The notes under the pieces: generated by a model
What the model was told of the DNA's origin: nothing
Database searches by the model: none
The model's input: only the letters and a program-made list of their open reading frames with translations
Translations under genes and position numbers: made by a program
NCBI GenBank assembly: GCA_045592585.1
Contig: JAZNVB010000017.1
Location: 1-25,035 of the forward strand
DNA: 25,035 nucleotides
Reading direction: 5' to 3'
Origin: SIG440 sp045592585
GTDB lineage: Bacteria > Bacillota > Clostridia > Monoglobales > Monoglobaceae
Part shown: positions 13,174-22,236 of the stretch, piece after piece
Layout of the letters: each line of letters starts with the position of its first letter
Numbering within the stretch: position 1 is the stretch's first letter

Positions 13174-16100
13174 TTATTTTACTTTTTTAACAGAGTCTTC
13201 GCCCAGAACTCCAATAAGTGCAGGAATACACTTGTCGTTTTTAATCCACATCGACCGTGGTGCCTGCAAGGTTTCCTTGGTATCCTCGTAATAAATTAAA
13301 ACAGGAACAGAGCCGCCCTCGCCACTGAGTATCGCCTTAACTCTCTCCAGTTTTTCCTTTTCGCCGGACTGTAATTTGAGATAAAGCTTCTTAAAATCAA
13401 GAACCGAGGTATCAAGAAGCTCTATTTCCTCCAGCCTGATTTTGGGCAGTTTTTCTTCCTGAACATCAAGATTACCCTTAAGAAGACATATGTTTTCCTC
13501 CTGAAGAACTGCATCAAATCTTCTGACCTGAGATGGGAACACAATGACCTCTATTTCTCCTGTCATATCTTCAAAAGTCACATAAAGCATAAGGTCGCCA
13601 CGTTTGGTAAGCTGTTCACGGCGCTTGGAAATCATTCCTCCGATTTTCACCTTCATATCGGATACAAACTTTCCGTCTTCGTTTTCGGTAATTTCAAGAA
13701 CATTGGTGCTTGAGCTACGGTTAATAATATCCTCAAGGCCGTCAAGGGGATGCCCCGATACATACACGCCCATATACTCCTTTTCGGCGTTGAGCAAATC
13801 ACGCTTTGGCATCTCGGCAAAGGTGGGGAAGTCGTCTTTTAGAACAGCCTCCTCTTCCTCAAACAAACTAAAGAAGTCAAGCTGACCTTCAACAGCATTC
13901 TTTTGTTCACGAACAGCCGAATCAATAACACTTTCATAAACGCTGAGCAGCACAGAACGGTGAAGGTTAAGGCTATCAAAGGCTCCGCTTTTTATCAAAG
14001 ACTCCACAAGTCTTTTATTCAGTTTTTTTGGCGCCATCCGTTTGCAGAACTCCCTGAAGGATGTGAACTCGCCGTTTTCCTTACGTTCCTTTGCCATATC
14101 GTCAATGAAGGCTGAGCCTACATTCTTTATAGCCGCAAGACCAAAACGTATATCCTGGCCTTCAGGGACAAAGCTTGTAAAGCTCTTGTTTATATCCGGC
14201 GGCAACAGCTTTATTCCACGTTTTTTCGCCTCGGTGATATGCTTGGTAATTTTTGTGGAATTACCCAAAACACTAGTAAGCAATGCCGCATAAAACTCTG
14301 TGGGGTAGTGGCATTTAAGCCACGCCGTCTGATAGGAAACAAATGCATACGCCGCCGCATGGGATTTATTGAAGGCATACTTTGCAAAATCCATCATTTC
14401 ATCAAAGATTGAAACTGCAGTCTGCTCGTCAATACCACGGCTGATTGCACCTTCAACCTCCACATCGCCCACATCGTTCTTTATACCATATACAAAGTTT
14501 TTGCGTTCCTGCTCCATTACATCGGTTTTCTTTTTTGACATTGCACGGCGCACAAGGTCGGCACGTCCAAGAGAATATCCCCCAAGCTCACGCACAATCT
14601 GCATAACCTGCTCCTGATACACAATGCAGCCATAGGTTACATTAAGTATGGGCTCAAGCATCGGATGCTTATATTTAATATTTCCGCTGTTTTTGTTGGC
14701 AATGTATTGGGGAATGGAATCCATTGGTCCCGGACGGTAAAGTGAAATTCCCGCAATTATATCTTCAATGGAGTTTGGACGAAGCTCCTTCATAAACTCC
14801 TTCATGCCACCGCTTTCAAGCTGAAACACGCCGTCGGTATCGCCCTTTGATATAAGGGCAAAGGTTTCAGGGTCGGTCATATCCACCTTATCCATATCAA
14901 CATCAATTCCGTGGGTCAGCTTTATATTGTTTACCGCATCACGGATGACAGTAAGTGTGCGCAGACCAAGAAAGTCCATTTTTAATAGTCCCAGGCGCTC
15001 GATTGTTGTCATTGTAAACTGGGTTGTTATAACATCATCATTTCTTGAAAGGGGAACATATGTCTGCACCGGCTCACGGGTGATAACCACACCGGCAGCG
15101 TGGGTTGATGTGTGCCTTGGCAAACCTTCAAATTCGGAAGATATATCAATCAACCGCTTAACCTGAGGGTCGGTGTCATACATAAATTTAAGCTGCTTGT
15201 TTTCCTCAAGAGCTCCCTTGATTGTAATATTCAGTTCATTTGGGATTTGCTTTGCCACGCTGTCAACAAAGCTATATGGCATATCAAGGGCTCTTCCTGT
15301 ATCACGGATTGCAAGCTTTGCCGCCATTGTTCCAAAGGTAACAATCTGTGCAACCCTGTCTGTTCCGTACTTTTTATTTACATAATCAATTACCTCTCCC
15401 CGACGTTCATAACAAAAGTCAATATCAATATCGGGCATTGTTACACGTTCAGGATTGAGAAATCTTTCAAAAATCAGCTCATACTTTATGGGGTCTATAT
15501 TTGTAATTTCAAGACAGTATGAAACTATACTGCCTGCGGCACTTCCTCTGCCGGGACCTACCATAATGCCATTCTCACGGGCAAAGTGAATAAAATCCCA
15601 TACAATAAGAAAGTAATCAACATAACCCATTGCCTCAATGGTACTGAGTTCATATTCAAGTCTTTCTCTCAAAATATCATTTGCATCGGGATACCTTTTT
15701 TCAAAGCCATCCAGACACAGCTTGCGCAAATACTGTGGTGATGTGTAGCCCTCGGGAAGGGCAAATTCAGGAAGGTGCAGCTTGCCGAATTCAATATCCA
15801 CATTGCACATATCCGCAATCTTTTGAGTATTTTCAAGAGCTTCAGGAATGTATGAAAAGAGCTCTCGCATCTCATCCTCTGATTTAACGAACATCTCCTG
15901 CGTGGTCATTTTCATTCTGTCATCATCGGTAACGGTTTTGCCCATCTGAATACACATCAGTATGTCCTGAAACTCTGCATCCTCACGTTTAACATAATGT
16001 ATATCGTTGGTTGCAACAATCCCCAAATCAAGCTCTCGGGCAAGACGAATAAGCTCACGGTTAAGCATCTTTTGCTCAAAAATTCCGTGGTCCTGAATCT

Positions 16101-16617
16101 CTATAAAATAATTCTCTTTTCCAAAAATATCAATAAACTCAAGGGCAGATTCCTTTGCGTCATCATAGTCGCCGTTTAATATCTTTTTTGAAAGAACACC
16201 TATCATGCAGGCACTAAGGGCAATTATTCCCTCGCTGTTTTGGCGCAACACTTCCATATCAATTCGGGGTTTATAATAAAATCCTTCAACATACCCGATT
16301 GAAACAATGTTCATCAGATTTTTATAGCCCTCATTATTTTTTGCAAGCAAAATAAGGTGAGAGCTTGATGCATCAAGTTCGTGGATTTTGTCATGCCTTC
16401 CACGAGCCGCAACATAAACCTCACAACCTAAAACCGGCTTGATACCGATACTTTTTGCATATTCGTAAAAGTCAATCACACCAAACATACAGCCATGGTC
16501 GGTAATCGCCATAGAAGTCTGTCCAACCTCTTTGGCGCGGTCAAGTATTTTTTTTATTGTACCCTCGCCATCAAGAAGGCTGAAGGCTGTGTGTGTATGT
16601 AAATGTGCAAATGCCAT
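13174..16617 (-). CDS. dnaE: DNA polymerase III alpha subunit, DnaE type
   Basis: An 1147-aa replicative polymerase. The PHP domain at 1-205 keeps its metal ligands (HLHTHT at 5-10, TDHG at 39-42, CEVY at 65-68). GPGRGSAAGS at 354-363 and the catalytic aspartates D398 and D400 in PDIDIDF mark the palm; a third lies in LLKMDFLGLRTL. Helix-hairpin-helix residues follow, and an OB-fold segment (VKIGGMISKRR to GEIEVIVFPS) lies near the C-terminus. There is no internal 3'-5' exonuclease, so this is DnaE rather than PolC. In Clostridia DnaE works beside PolC, extending RNA primers; whether PolC exists here is outside the window. AAAGGT precedes the ATG. It follows whiA with 26 bp between and precedes the CDF gene. 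Confidence 0.97.
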   Translation of the reverse strand: MAFAHLHTHTAFSLLDGEGTIKKILDRAKEVGQTSMAITDHGCMFGVIDFYEYAKSIGIKPVLGCEVYVAARGRHDKIHELDASSSHLILLAKNNEGYKNLMNIVSIGYVEGFYYKPRIDMEVLRQNSEGIIALSACMIGVLSKKILNGDYDDAKESALEFIDIFGKENYFIEIQDHGIFEQKMLNRELIRLARELDLGIVATNDIHYVKREDAEFQDILMCIQMGKTVTDDDRMKMTTQEMFVKSEDEMRELFSYIPEALENTQKIADMCNVDIEFGKLHLPEFALPEGYTSPQYLRKLCLDGFEKRYPDANDILRERLEYELSTIEAMGYVDYFLIVWDFIHFARENGIMVGPGRGSAAGSIVSYCLEITNIDPIKYELIFERFLNPERVTMPDIDIDFCYERRGEVIDYVNKKYGTDRVAQIVTFGTMAAKLAIRDTGRALDMPYSFVDSVAKQIPNELNITIKGALEENKQLKFMYDTDPQVKRLIDISSEFEGLPRHTSTHAAGVVITREPVQTYVPLSRNDDVITTQFTMTTIERLGLLKMDFLGLRTLTVIRDAVNNIKLTHGIDVDMDKVDMTDPETFALISKGDTDGVFQLESGGMKEFMKELRPNSIEDIIAGISLYRPGPMDSIPQYIANKNSGNIKYKHPMLEPILNVTYGCIVYQEQVMQIVRELGGYSLGRADLVRRAMSKKKTDVMEQERKNFVYGIKNDVGDVEVEGAISRGIDEQTAVSIFDEMMDFAKYAFNKSHAAAYAFVSYQTAWLKCHYPTEFYAALLTSVLGNSTKITKHITEAKKRGIKLLPPDINKSFTSFVPEGQDIRFGLAAIKNVGSAFIDDMAKERKENGEFTSFREFCKRMAPKKLNKRLVESLIKSGAFDSLNLHRSVLLSVYESVIDSAVREQKNAVEGQLDFFSLFEEEEAVLKDDFPTFAEMPKRDLLNAEKEYMGVYVSGHPLDGLEDIINRSSSTNVLEITENEDGKFVSDMKVKIGGMISKRREQLTKRGDLMLYVTFEDMTGEIEVIVFPSQVRRFDAVLQEENICLLKGNLDVQEEKLPKIRLEEIELLDTSVLDFKKLYLKLQSGEKEKLERVKAILSGEGGSVPVLIYYEDTKETLQAPRSMWIKNDKCIPALIGVLGEDSVKKVK

Positions 16618-16643
16618 ATTTGTGTACCTTTTCTTTCTCTATC

Positions 16644-17519
16644 TCAAAGTTTCTCTGCAATATCAAGGAGCTTTTTCAGCCGATGATTTACCCCCGATTT
16701 TGACAAGGGCGGAGTCAATCTTTTACCAAGCTCCACAAGGCTTAAATCCTTGTTTTCCTTTCGCATAACAGCAATCTCACGCAGTTCGTCAGGAAGATTA
16801 TCAAGACCGATTCGCTCCTCAATCTTAGCGATTGCCGTCATATGTCGGCTGGATGCCTCGATTACCTTGTCCATATTTGCTGTTTCGCCGTTTGAAGTCC
16901 GGGTCAGGTTGCTTCTGACCTCTCGCTCGATTTTTATATTTAAAATCTCCATCTGCGGCCCAAATGCCCCCATATAGGCAAGAACATCACATATTATATC
17001 GCTGTTTTTGGTATAAAGCACAAAGCTGTTCTTTTTAACCATACTGTTTAAAGGCAGCCCCATATCCTGCAAAAGCTTTTTGAACTGGTCGTGAATTTTT
17101 TTGCTGTAGGTGACCATTTCCATGTTATATGTTTTTTGTGGGTCGGTCATTGTTCCGCCGCCAAGGTATGCACCTCTTAAAAATGCACTACGGCAACATT
17201 CGTTTTTTGCAATAGTTTCTGCAATTTCCGAGCCCGAACTCTCGTATTCGATTATTTTTGAAAGAATTCTTTTATCTGTCAACGTGCAGAAAAAACTGCT
17301 TTTAAGACTCTCTATTACAATTTCAACACCAAGACATTTTTTGACAAGCATCCCGAACCTTTCAACAGCTTCGCGACTTTCAAGGGATACTCTTACCTGA
17401 TTGCCCTTGAATCTGCCTGCAAACATAAGAATACCCATCATCTCTGCCTCGCAACAGCAAAGTTCACCGCAGTCTGTGCGGCAAAGTGCTTCCTTTGTCA
17501 TTTTAGAAAATGATTTCAT
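16644..17519 (-). CDS. whiA: DNA-binding protein WhiA
   Basis: A 291-aa protein of the usual length. The N-terminal half is the LAGLIDADG-homing-endonuclease-like fold, with duplicated motifs around EAEMMGILMFAG and SAFLRGAYLGGGTM; the catalytic residues of true endonucleases are degenerate, as normal for WhiA. The C-terminus (about 205-290) is the WhiA helix-turn-helix (LSLVELGKRLTPPLSKSGVNHRLKKLLDIA). WhiA links cell division, chromosome segregation and, in actinobacteria, sporulation. AAGGAG sits nine bases before the start. It directly follows murB with 20 bp between and precedes dnaE. In most relatives rapZ and yvcK lie between murB and whiA; here they are missing. Confidence 0.96.
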   Translation of the reverse strand: MKSFSKMTKEALCRTDCGELCCCEAEMMGILMFAGRFKGNQVRVSLESREAVERFGMLVKKCLGVEIVIESLKSSFFCTLTDKRILSKIIEYESSGSEIAETIAKNECCRSAFLRGAYLGGGTMTDPQKTYNMEMVTYSKKIHDQFKKLLQDMGLPLNSMVKKNSFVLYTKNSDIICDVLAYMGAFGPQMEILNIKIEREVRSNLTRTSNGETANMDKVIEASSRHMTAIAKIEERIGLDNLPDELREIAVMRKENKDLSLVELGKRLTPPLSKSGVNHRLKKLLDIAEKL

Positions 17520-17539
17520 CTGCGGTGTCTCCTTTCTGT

Positions 17540-18436
17540 TTAAAATTCGCCAATCATTTTAACTTCAGGCTCAAGCATAACGCCGAATTTTTCAAATACT
17601 GTTTTTTTGATATGTTCTATTAGATTTAAAACATCCTCTGCCGTTGCACCACCGGTGTTAATAACAAAACCCGCATGTTTTTCAGACACCTGTGCTCCGC
17701 CTATGGAATAACCTTTAAGCCCCGCCTGCTCAATAAGTGTGCCTGCAAAATACCCTGTTGGCCTTTTAAATGTACTACCTGCACTGGGTTTCTCGATAGG
17801 CTGTTTTGACACCCTTCTTTGTGTATAGTCGGCAATTTTTGCTTTTATCTCGTCAACGTTTCCGTGTTTTAGCTTTAAGGTGCAACCAAGAATTATATAA
17901 TCTCCACCTGCAAACTTGCTTGTGCGATACCCAAATTCACATTCTTCTGCAGGAATTTCAAAAAAATTCCCCTGCATATCCATATATTCTACAGATTTGA
18001 TTATCTCTTTCATTTCATGGTCATAAGCCCCAGCATTCATAAAAACTGCACCGCCAACCGAGCCGGGTATTCCCGACGAAAACTCTGTTCCGGCAAGAGC
18101 TGCATTTGCTGCCACAGTTGATACCCGTGAAAGTATTGCACCTGCCTGGGCATAAATCTCATCGCCGCAGACTTCTATTGCATCCATATTTTTAAGACAT
18201 ATAACAGCTCCACGAATTCCGCTATCGCCCACAAGCAAGTTTGAACCGTTGCCCAGTATAAAGCTGGGAAGTTCCATACCGTAAACGATTTCAAGAGTTT
18301 TAAGCAACTGTTCCTTTGTTTTGGGCATCAGGAACCATTCTGCATTGCCGCCTATTTTAAAGGTGGTGTGACGGCTCATAGGCTCTTCGGCAAGAACATT
18401 TTCCTTGCCAAGAATATTTTCAAAAATTTCACGCAT
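17540..18436 (-). CDS. murB: UDP-N-acetylenolpyruvoylglucosamine reductase
   Basis: A 298-aa flavoenzyme that reduces UDP-GlcNAc-enolpyruvate to UDP-MurNAc with NADPH in peptidoglycan synthesis. FAD-binding blocks are LGNGSNLLVGD (61-71) and SGIPGSVGGAVFMNAGAY (121-138). The active-site serine is S221 in SAGSTFKRP, and the catalytic glutamate is E289 in LEPEVKMIG. I chose the ATG at 18436, nine bases after AAAGGTG. An in-frame GTG at 18448 lies inside that ribosome binding site and is not a likely start. It starts 20 bp after the PHP phosphatase stop and lies upstream of whiA, all probably on the hprK transcript. Confidence 0.96.
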   Translation of the reverse strand: MREIFENILGKENVLAEEPMSRHTTFKIGGNAEWFLMPKTKEQLLKTLEIVYGMELPSFILGNGSNLLVGDSGIRGAVICLKNMDAIEVCGDEIYAQAGAILSRVSTVAANAALAGTEFSSGIPGSVGGAVFMNAGAYDHEMKEIIKSVEYMDMQGNFFEIPAEECEFGYRTSKFAGGDYIILGCTLKLKHGNVDEIKAKIADYTQRRVSKQPIEKPSAGSTFKRPTGYFAGTLIEQAGLKGYSIGGAQVSEKHAGFVINTGGATAEDVLNLIEHIKKTVFEKFGVMLEPEVKMIGEF

Positions 18437-18456
18437 AATTGATTTCACCTTTCCGA

Positions 18457-19197
18457 TTATTCATCAAAGGTTTTAAATTCAAAGACTTTGTTTTTCTTTG
18501 CCGATATATATTTTATGAATCTTTCGGCATTTAAATTCATAATTAAATCTTCAGGAAAGTTCATATCCTCAAGCATAGCCACCGCATTGTTAACACAACC
18601 TATTCCTGCCATAAAATGAGCATCCGAATTTACAACTATCGGCGCACCGTACTTTTTGCATGCCTCTGCTATCTCACGGCAACGTTCTATATTCTGCGGT
18701 CTTGATATGAAAGTGTGGTTGTTGATTTCTATACAGACATTCTTTTCCTTTGCATAGGGAATAACCTTGTCTATATCAAAAATATAATCCGGCGAGCCTA
18801 TATGCCCAAGTATATCAACATAGGGGCTGTCTATTACATTCAGCCATGTTTCGGTGTGGTCACCGCCCTTTTCTTCGTGATAGGTGTCGTTATGAATTGA
18901 TGCTATAACAAGCTCCATGCTTTTAAGAATTTCAGGCGGCAAATCCAATTCGCCTGTGCGGTCGGTCACATTTGCCTCCACACCGCACAACAGTTTTACC
19001 CCTTCAATGTTGCGGGGAATCGCCTTGAAATATGCAAAGTGCCACCAATGAGGCGAGTCGGGCATTGATGGCCCGTGATTTGTCATAGCAACAAGCTCAA
19101 TCCCCTTATCCCTTGCCGCACACATATTTTCATAAAGAGTGCTGTATGCATGGGAAGATATGTTTGTATGTGTGTGAACATCTGTCAGAATTTTCAT
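18457..19197 (-). CDS. PHP-domain phosphoesterase, YcdX-like
   Basis: A 246-aa protein consisting of one PHP domain. Metal ligands visible in order are DVHTHT at 6-11, TNHG at 39-42, CGVEAN, IASIHND, ILGHIGSPD, and NSDAHF near the end, the full set for a trinuclear site. The family hydrolyses small phosphate esters in the cytoplasm. Its fixed place between hprK and murB in Clostridia suggests a role linked to sugar-phosphate or wall-precursor metabolism, but the substrate is unknown. AAAGGA precedes the ATG. It follows hprK with 20 bp between. Confidence 0.9.
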   Translation of the reverse strand: MKILTDVHTHTNISSHAYSTLYENMCAARDKGIELVAMTNHGPSMPDSPHWWHFAYFKAIPRNIEGVKLLCGVEANVTDRTGELDLPPEILKSMELVIASIHNDTYHEEKGGDHTETWLNVIDSPYVDILGHIGSPDYIFDIDKVIPYAKEKNVCIEINNHTFISRPQNIERCREIAEACKKYGAPIVVNSDAHFMAGIGCVNNAVAMLEDMNFPEDLIMNLNAERFIKYISAKKNKVFEFKTFDE

Positions 19198-19217
19198 CAG
19201 TAATCCTTTCTTCAGTT

Positions 19218-20156
19218 TTAATCCTCTTCTGCACCCATCTGTTCGATAAGGCGGTTGTTAAGTTCCTCTGCTGCGTTATATCCCATACGGCGCTGACGGT
19301 TGTTCATTGCTGCAATTTCAAAAATAACCGCAAGGTTTCTGCCGGGACGGATAGGTATGGTAAGTGACGGAACATTTAGTCCCAAAATTTCGGTATAGTT
19401 GTCAACTAAACCAAGTCTGTCATACTGTTTGTCTTTTTGCCATGTTTCAAGCTGAATTACAAGGTCAATCTTTTCGGTATCCTTTACGGCACCCATACCA
19501 AAGATTTTCTTTACATCAATAATACCTATACCGCGCATTTCAATAAAGTGCCTGATAATCTCCGGCGAACTGCCAACCAGTGTCTTTGAGGATACACGTC
19601 TGATTTCAACGGCATCATCGGCAACAAGACGGTGACCACGCTTCATAAGCTCAACAGCCGCTTCACTCTTGCCTATTCCGCTTTCGCCCAGGATAAGAAT
19701 ACCTTCGCCATAAACCTCCACCAGAACGCCGTGGCGTGTAATTCTGGGAGCAAGCTCTATATTAAGGAACGCAATAAGCGCACTCATAAATGCAGAAGTT
19801 CCAAGGGGTGTTCTTAGAATACTTATTTGATACTTTTGGGCAAGTTCGATCATTTCAGGAAAAATTTCCATACCTCTTGTCACAACAGCAACCGGAATTT
19901 TTTTACTGAAAAACTCTTCTATTCTCTGATATCTCTCTGCAGAGTCCAATGATGCAAGATAGGTATTTTCAACCATACCCATAACCTGAATTCTCTTTGG
20001 CTCAAAATAATCAAAAAAACCTGCTACCTGTAGCCCCGGTCTGTTGACATCGGCTGTTTCGATATAAACATTCTCATCTGCCACAAATACTTTTTCAAGC
20101 TTGAACTCACTGATAATCTTACTTAATTTAACTTTGAATTCATGAGTATTCTCCAT
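19218..20156 (-). CDS. hprK: HPr kinase/phosphorylase
   Basis: A 312-aa bifunctional enzyme that phosphorylates HPr on Ser46 and removes the phosphate, setting CcpA-dependent carbon catabolite repression. The N-terminal domain spans about 1-128. The P-loop GESGIGKS is at 157-164, H141 begins RHGVLVEVYG, and the family signature EMRGIGIIDVK is at 206-216; D180 and D181 lie in the VADDAVE block. GGAGTTGAG provides the ribosome binding site. A consensus promoter lies about 75 bp upstream, making this the first gene of the hprK-PHP-murB-whiA-dnaE-CDF operon. Length and motifs are as expected. Confidence 0.97.
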   Translation of the reverse strand: MENTHEFKVKLSKIISEFKLEKVFVADENVYIETADVNRPGLQVAGFFDYFEPKRIQVMGMVENTYLASLDSAERYQRIEEFFSKKIPVAVVTRGMEIFPEMIELAQKYQISILRTPLGTSAFMSALIAFLNIELAPRITRHGVLVEVYGEGILILGESGIGKSEAAVELMKRGHRLVADDAVEIRRVSSKTLVGSSPEIIRHFIEMRGIGIIDVKKIFGMGAVKDTEKIDLVIQLETWQKDKQYDRLGLVDNYTEILGLNVPSLTIPIRPGRNLAVIFEIAAMNNRQRRMGYNAAEELNNRLIEQMGAEED

Positions 20157-20228
20157 TTTCTCAACTCCGTTTTTTATTTTTATGATAACCTTTTTTCAAG
20201 GAATTTTTCCCTAAAAATACATATTCTC

Positions 20229-20257
20229 ATTGTATATCAAATTCACTGATTTGTCAA
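20229..20257 (-). promoter_or_regulatory. Promoter of the hprK operon
   Basis: On minus TTGACA (20252-20257), a 17-bp spacer and TACAAT (20229-20234). The leader to hprK is about 70 nt. No other clear promoter is seen before the end of the six-gene run. Confidence 0.78.
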
Positions 20258-20277
20258 TCATATGCCATAATAACTAA

Positions 20278-20310
20278 AAGAGCTGCACCAGCAAAAATGG
20301 TGCAACTCTT
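20278..20310 (-). terminator. Terminator of the TIGR04076 gene
   Basis: AAGAGCTGCACC (20278-20289) pairs with GGTGCAACTCTT (20299-20310) with one mismatch. On minus the stem ends in CTCTTTTAG, a short T tract, just upstream of the hprK promoter. Confidence 0.75.
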
Positions 20311-20318
20311 CTTAATTA

Positions 20319-20624
20319 TTATTCTTCAAGCGCCTCAATATAAAAACTTACCGGTCTGAATCCGTCGTTGCAGGAAATCATTGCCGTTTTTGGGTTTTTC
20401 ATCCAACCGTCATAGAAATTTTCACCGCCGCACGAAAGAGCCAGCACAAAGGGTGACATACTCTCCCACGCACTGTTACATAGTCCCTCAGGCTTTTCCC
20501 AGCCGTTTGCAATAAAGACCTGCCCTTCCTTTAAATCGCAGGCGTGCTCTATGGGGTTCTCAAATTTCTCTATCAAATCATCATACCGAGCCATTTTCAT
20601 TACAGTTATACGGCATTTTTTCAT
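20319..20624 (-). CDS. TIGR04076 family protein
   Basis: A 101-aa cytoplasmic protein with the family pattern: a start of the form K-K-C-x-I-T-V, a short helix, ACDLKEGQVF, then a Cys-containing middle (CNSAWESMSPFVLALSCGG) and a tail with ISCNDGFRPVSFYIEAL. Four cysteines are spread at residues 4, 29, 49 and about 66, with one more near the end. The family occurs in anaerobes, is often found as a stand-alone gene and has no established function. GAGGGGGAA precedes the ATG. A terminator lies 8 bp after the stop, so it is probably monocistronic. The 130-bp upstream leader contains a few weak hairpins but no recognised riboswitch. Confidence 0.82.
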   Translation of the reverse strand: MKKCRITVMKMARYDDLIEKFENPIEHACDLKEGQVFIANGWEKPEGLCNSAWESMSPFVLALSCGGENFYDGWMKNPKTAMISCNDGFRPVSFYIEALEE

Positions 20625-20757
20625 TTTTTTAGTTCCCCCTCAATGTTCAGACAGCTACTGAATATTAACCGATACAACCTTGCCGTCGGAGTAGTTGATT
20701 CTTTATTATATTCAACTTAATTTTTAACATAATATACCCCTTTTTATTTTTTAATTT

Positions 20758-21702
20758 TTACAGCAAATTCAAATAACTAAGTACAAAAATCCAGCCAAAC
20801 AAGGTAATCAGGCAGAATGCTGACGACATAATAACAATGTGTGCCGCCAGATGCTCGTCGCCGCCCATTTGCTGTGCCATGGTAAATGACGACACCGCAG
20901 CCGGCGAGGCAAATGTAATCAGAATACACACAAGCTCCTCTCCGGTAAATCCCAGCAAAACAGCTATCGGAATCATAATAAGCGGTACAAAAACGAGCCT
21001 TGCACTCACAGTAATTAAAAGCTCCTTCAGGCTTTCCTTAATGGTTGAATATTCAAATTCCGCACCAAGCACAATTATAGCCAGCGGAGTGGCAACAGAC
21101 GAAATATCCTTCACAGATTTTTCCAATAATCCGGGCAGTTTTATTCCGGTCAACAAAAACGCCATTCCCACCAAACAGCCAATAATAAGGGGGTTTTTTA
21201 TTATACCTTTTAAAATCTGCCAGATATTCACCTTCCCCTGCCCACCGCAAAAACTCACAAGAGCCGTGATTGCCAGAACATTAAATACAGGGATTACAAT
21301 GCCAAGCATCAAAGATGTCAAGCCGCCTGAATTTTCGCCGTAGATATATCCAACCAAAGGTATGCCAAGCAACGCAAAATTTGATCTGAAAAAGCCCTGC
21401 AGCATTACTCCCCGTTTAGCATTGTCTTTTGTAGATATTATTGCCACAAAATATCCAATCGCAAAAACAGCTATAATACCAACAATCGAAAACCAGATAA
21501 GCTTTACATTTAAAACGCTTGCTATATCAGTCTTATAAATATTATAAAAAACCAACACCGGCAAAAATACGTTAAACCCCAGTTTGTTTATGGCATCAAA
21601 AGTCTTTTTATCGGCAACCTTTAATTTTTTAAGACCATATCCAAGAAACATCAAAATAAAAATCGGTGCAATTGCATTAAATGATAGCATTAAACTCTCC
21701 AT
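20758..21702 (-). CDS. AEC-family (auxin efflux carrier-like) transporter
   Basis: A 314-aa membrane protein with about ten hydrophobic spans in two five-helix halves separated by a polar centre, the usual plan for this family. NxGFNVFLPVLVFYNI in TM2 and the ATPLAIIVLGAEF and FASPAAVSSFTMAQQMGG segments are characteristic. I start it at ATG 21702, preceded by GAGGAGG; an in-frame TTG at 21720 lies upstream of that site. These carriers move organic acids or amino-acid-like solutes; the substrate is not predictable here. It begins 27 bp after ridA, so the two are very likely an operon, pointing to amino acid or keto acid metabolism. No clear terminator follows. Confidence 0.9.
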   Translation of the reverse strand: MESLMLSFNAIAPIFILMFLGYGLKKLKVADKKTFDAINKLGFNVFLPVLVFYNIYKTDIASVLNVKLIWFSIVGIIAVFAIGYFVAIISTKDNAKRGVMLQGFFRSNFALLGIPLVGYIYGENSGGLTSLMLGIVIPVFNVLAITALVSFCGGQGKVNIWQILKGIIKNPLIIGCLVGMAFLLTGIKLPGLLEKSVKDISSVATPLAIIVLGAEFEYSTIKESLKELLITVSARLVFVPLIMIPIAVLLGFTGEELVCILITFASPAAVSSFTMAQQMGGDEHLAAHIVIMSSAFCLITLFGWIFVLSYLNLL

Positions 21703-21729
21703 TATGTATTTCCTCCTCAAACTGTCACA

Positions 21730-22101
21730 TTAAGCTTCGGCAATTGCCTCAACTTCAATCAGCACATCTTTAGGTAGCTTTGCAACCTCCACGCAAGAAC
21801 GTGCCGGATATGGCTCGGTAAAATATGTTTCATAAATCTTATTTACCGTTGCAAAATCATTCATATTCTTAATAAACACAGTTGTTTTAACAACTTTATC
21901 AATGCCTGAGCCCGATGCTTCAAGCAAATTCTTCAGATTGGTAAAAACCTGATTTGCCTGCGCATCAATATCAGCAGGTATTTCTCCCGTTGCGGGGTTT
22001 ACAGGAATTTGTCCTGATGTGAAAACCATATTGTTTGTTACAATGGCTTGCGAATACGGCCCAATTGCCAAAGGCGCATTATTCGTTTTAATCTCTTTCA
22101 T
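21730..22101 (-). CDS. ridA: RidA family enamine/imine deaminase
   Basis: A 123-aa protein covering the whole YjgF/RidA family. Visible signatures are the N-terminal APLAIGPYSQAIV, FTSGQIPVNPATGE, the trimer segment NLKNLLEASGSGIDKVVKTTVF, and the conserved PYPARSCVEVAKLPKDVLIEVEAIA with the active-site arginine at about residue 104. RidA hydrolyses reactive enamine/imine intermediates released by PLP enzymes. AAAGGAG lies before the ATG. It is the first gene of a two-gene unit with the AEC transporter. The leader contains one of two 34-bp near-identical direct repeats that also precede the ACT-MBL gene. Confidence 0.95.
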   Translation of the reverse strand: MKEIKTNNAPLAIGPYSQAIVTNNMVFTSGQIPVNPATGEIPADIDAQANQVFTNLKNLLEASGSGIDKVVKTTVFIKNMNDFATVNKIYETYFTEPYPARSCVEVAKLPKDVLIEVEAIAEA

Positions 22102-22172
22102 TTTTCTTTTCTCCTTTACAAACTATTATTTATGCTATAAAATTTTTGTAAACAGTATTTCTATTCCTCCGT

Positions 22173-22206
22173 TAAAGACTGTATAATTTAGGTACCAATG
22201 TTTTTA
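22173..22206. repeat. 34-bp direct repeat, copy A
   Basis: Matches 23714-23747 at 30 of 34 positions; all four differences are transitions. This copy lies between the ACT-MBL stop and the ridA start. Both copies lie in leaders of minus-strand genes, so a shared regulatory site or an insertion-flanking duplication are both possible. Confidence 0.75.
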
Positions 22207-22236
22207 TGGTCATCCGTTTCAAGTTAAGCGGTAAAA

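Noticed and set aside
21703..21720. TTG start six codons upstream for the AEC transporter
   Set aside because: These codons are themselves the GAGGAGG ribosome binding site of the ATG at 21702.
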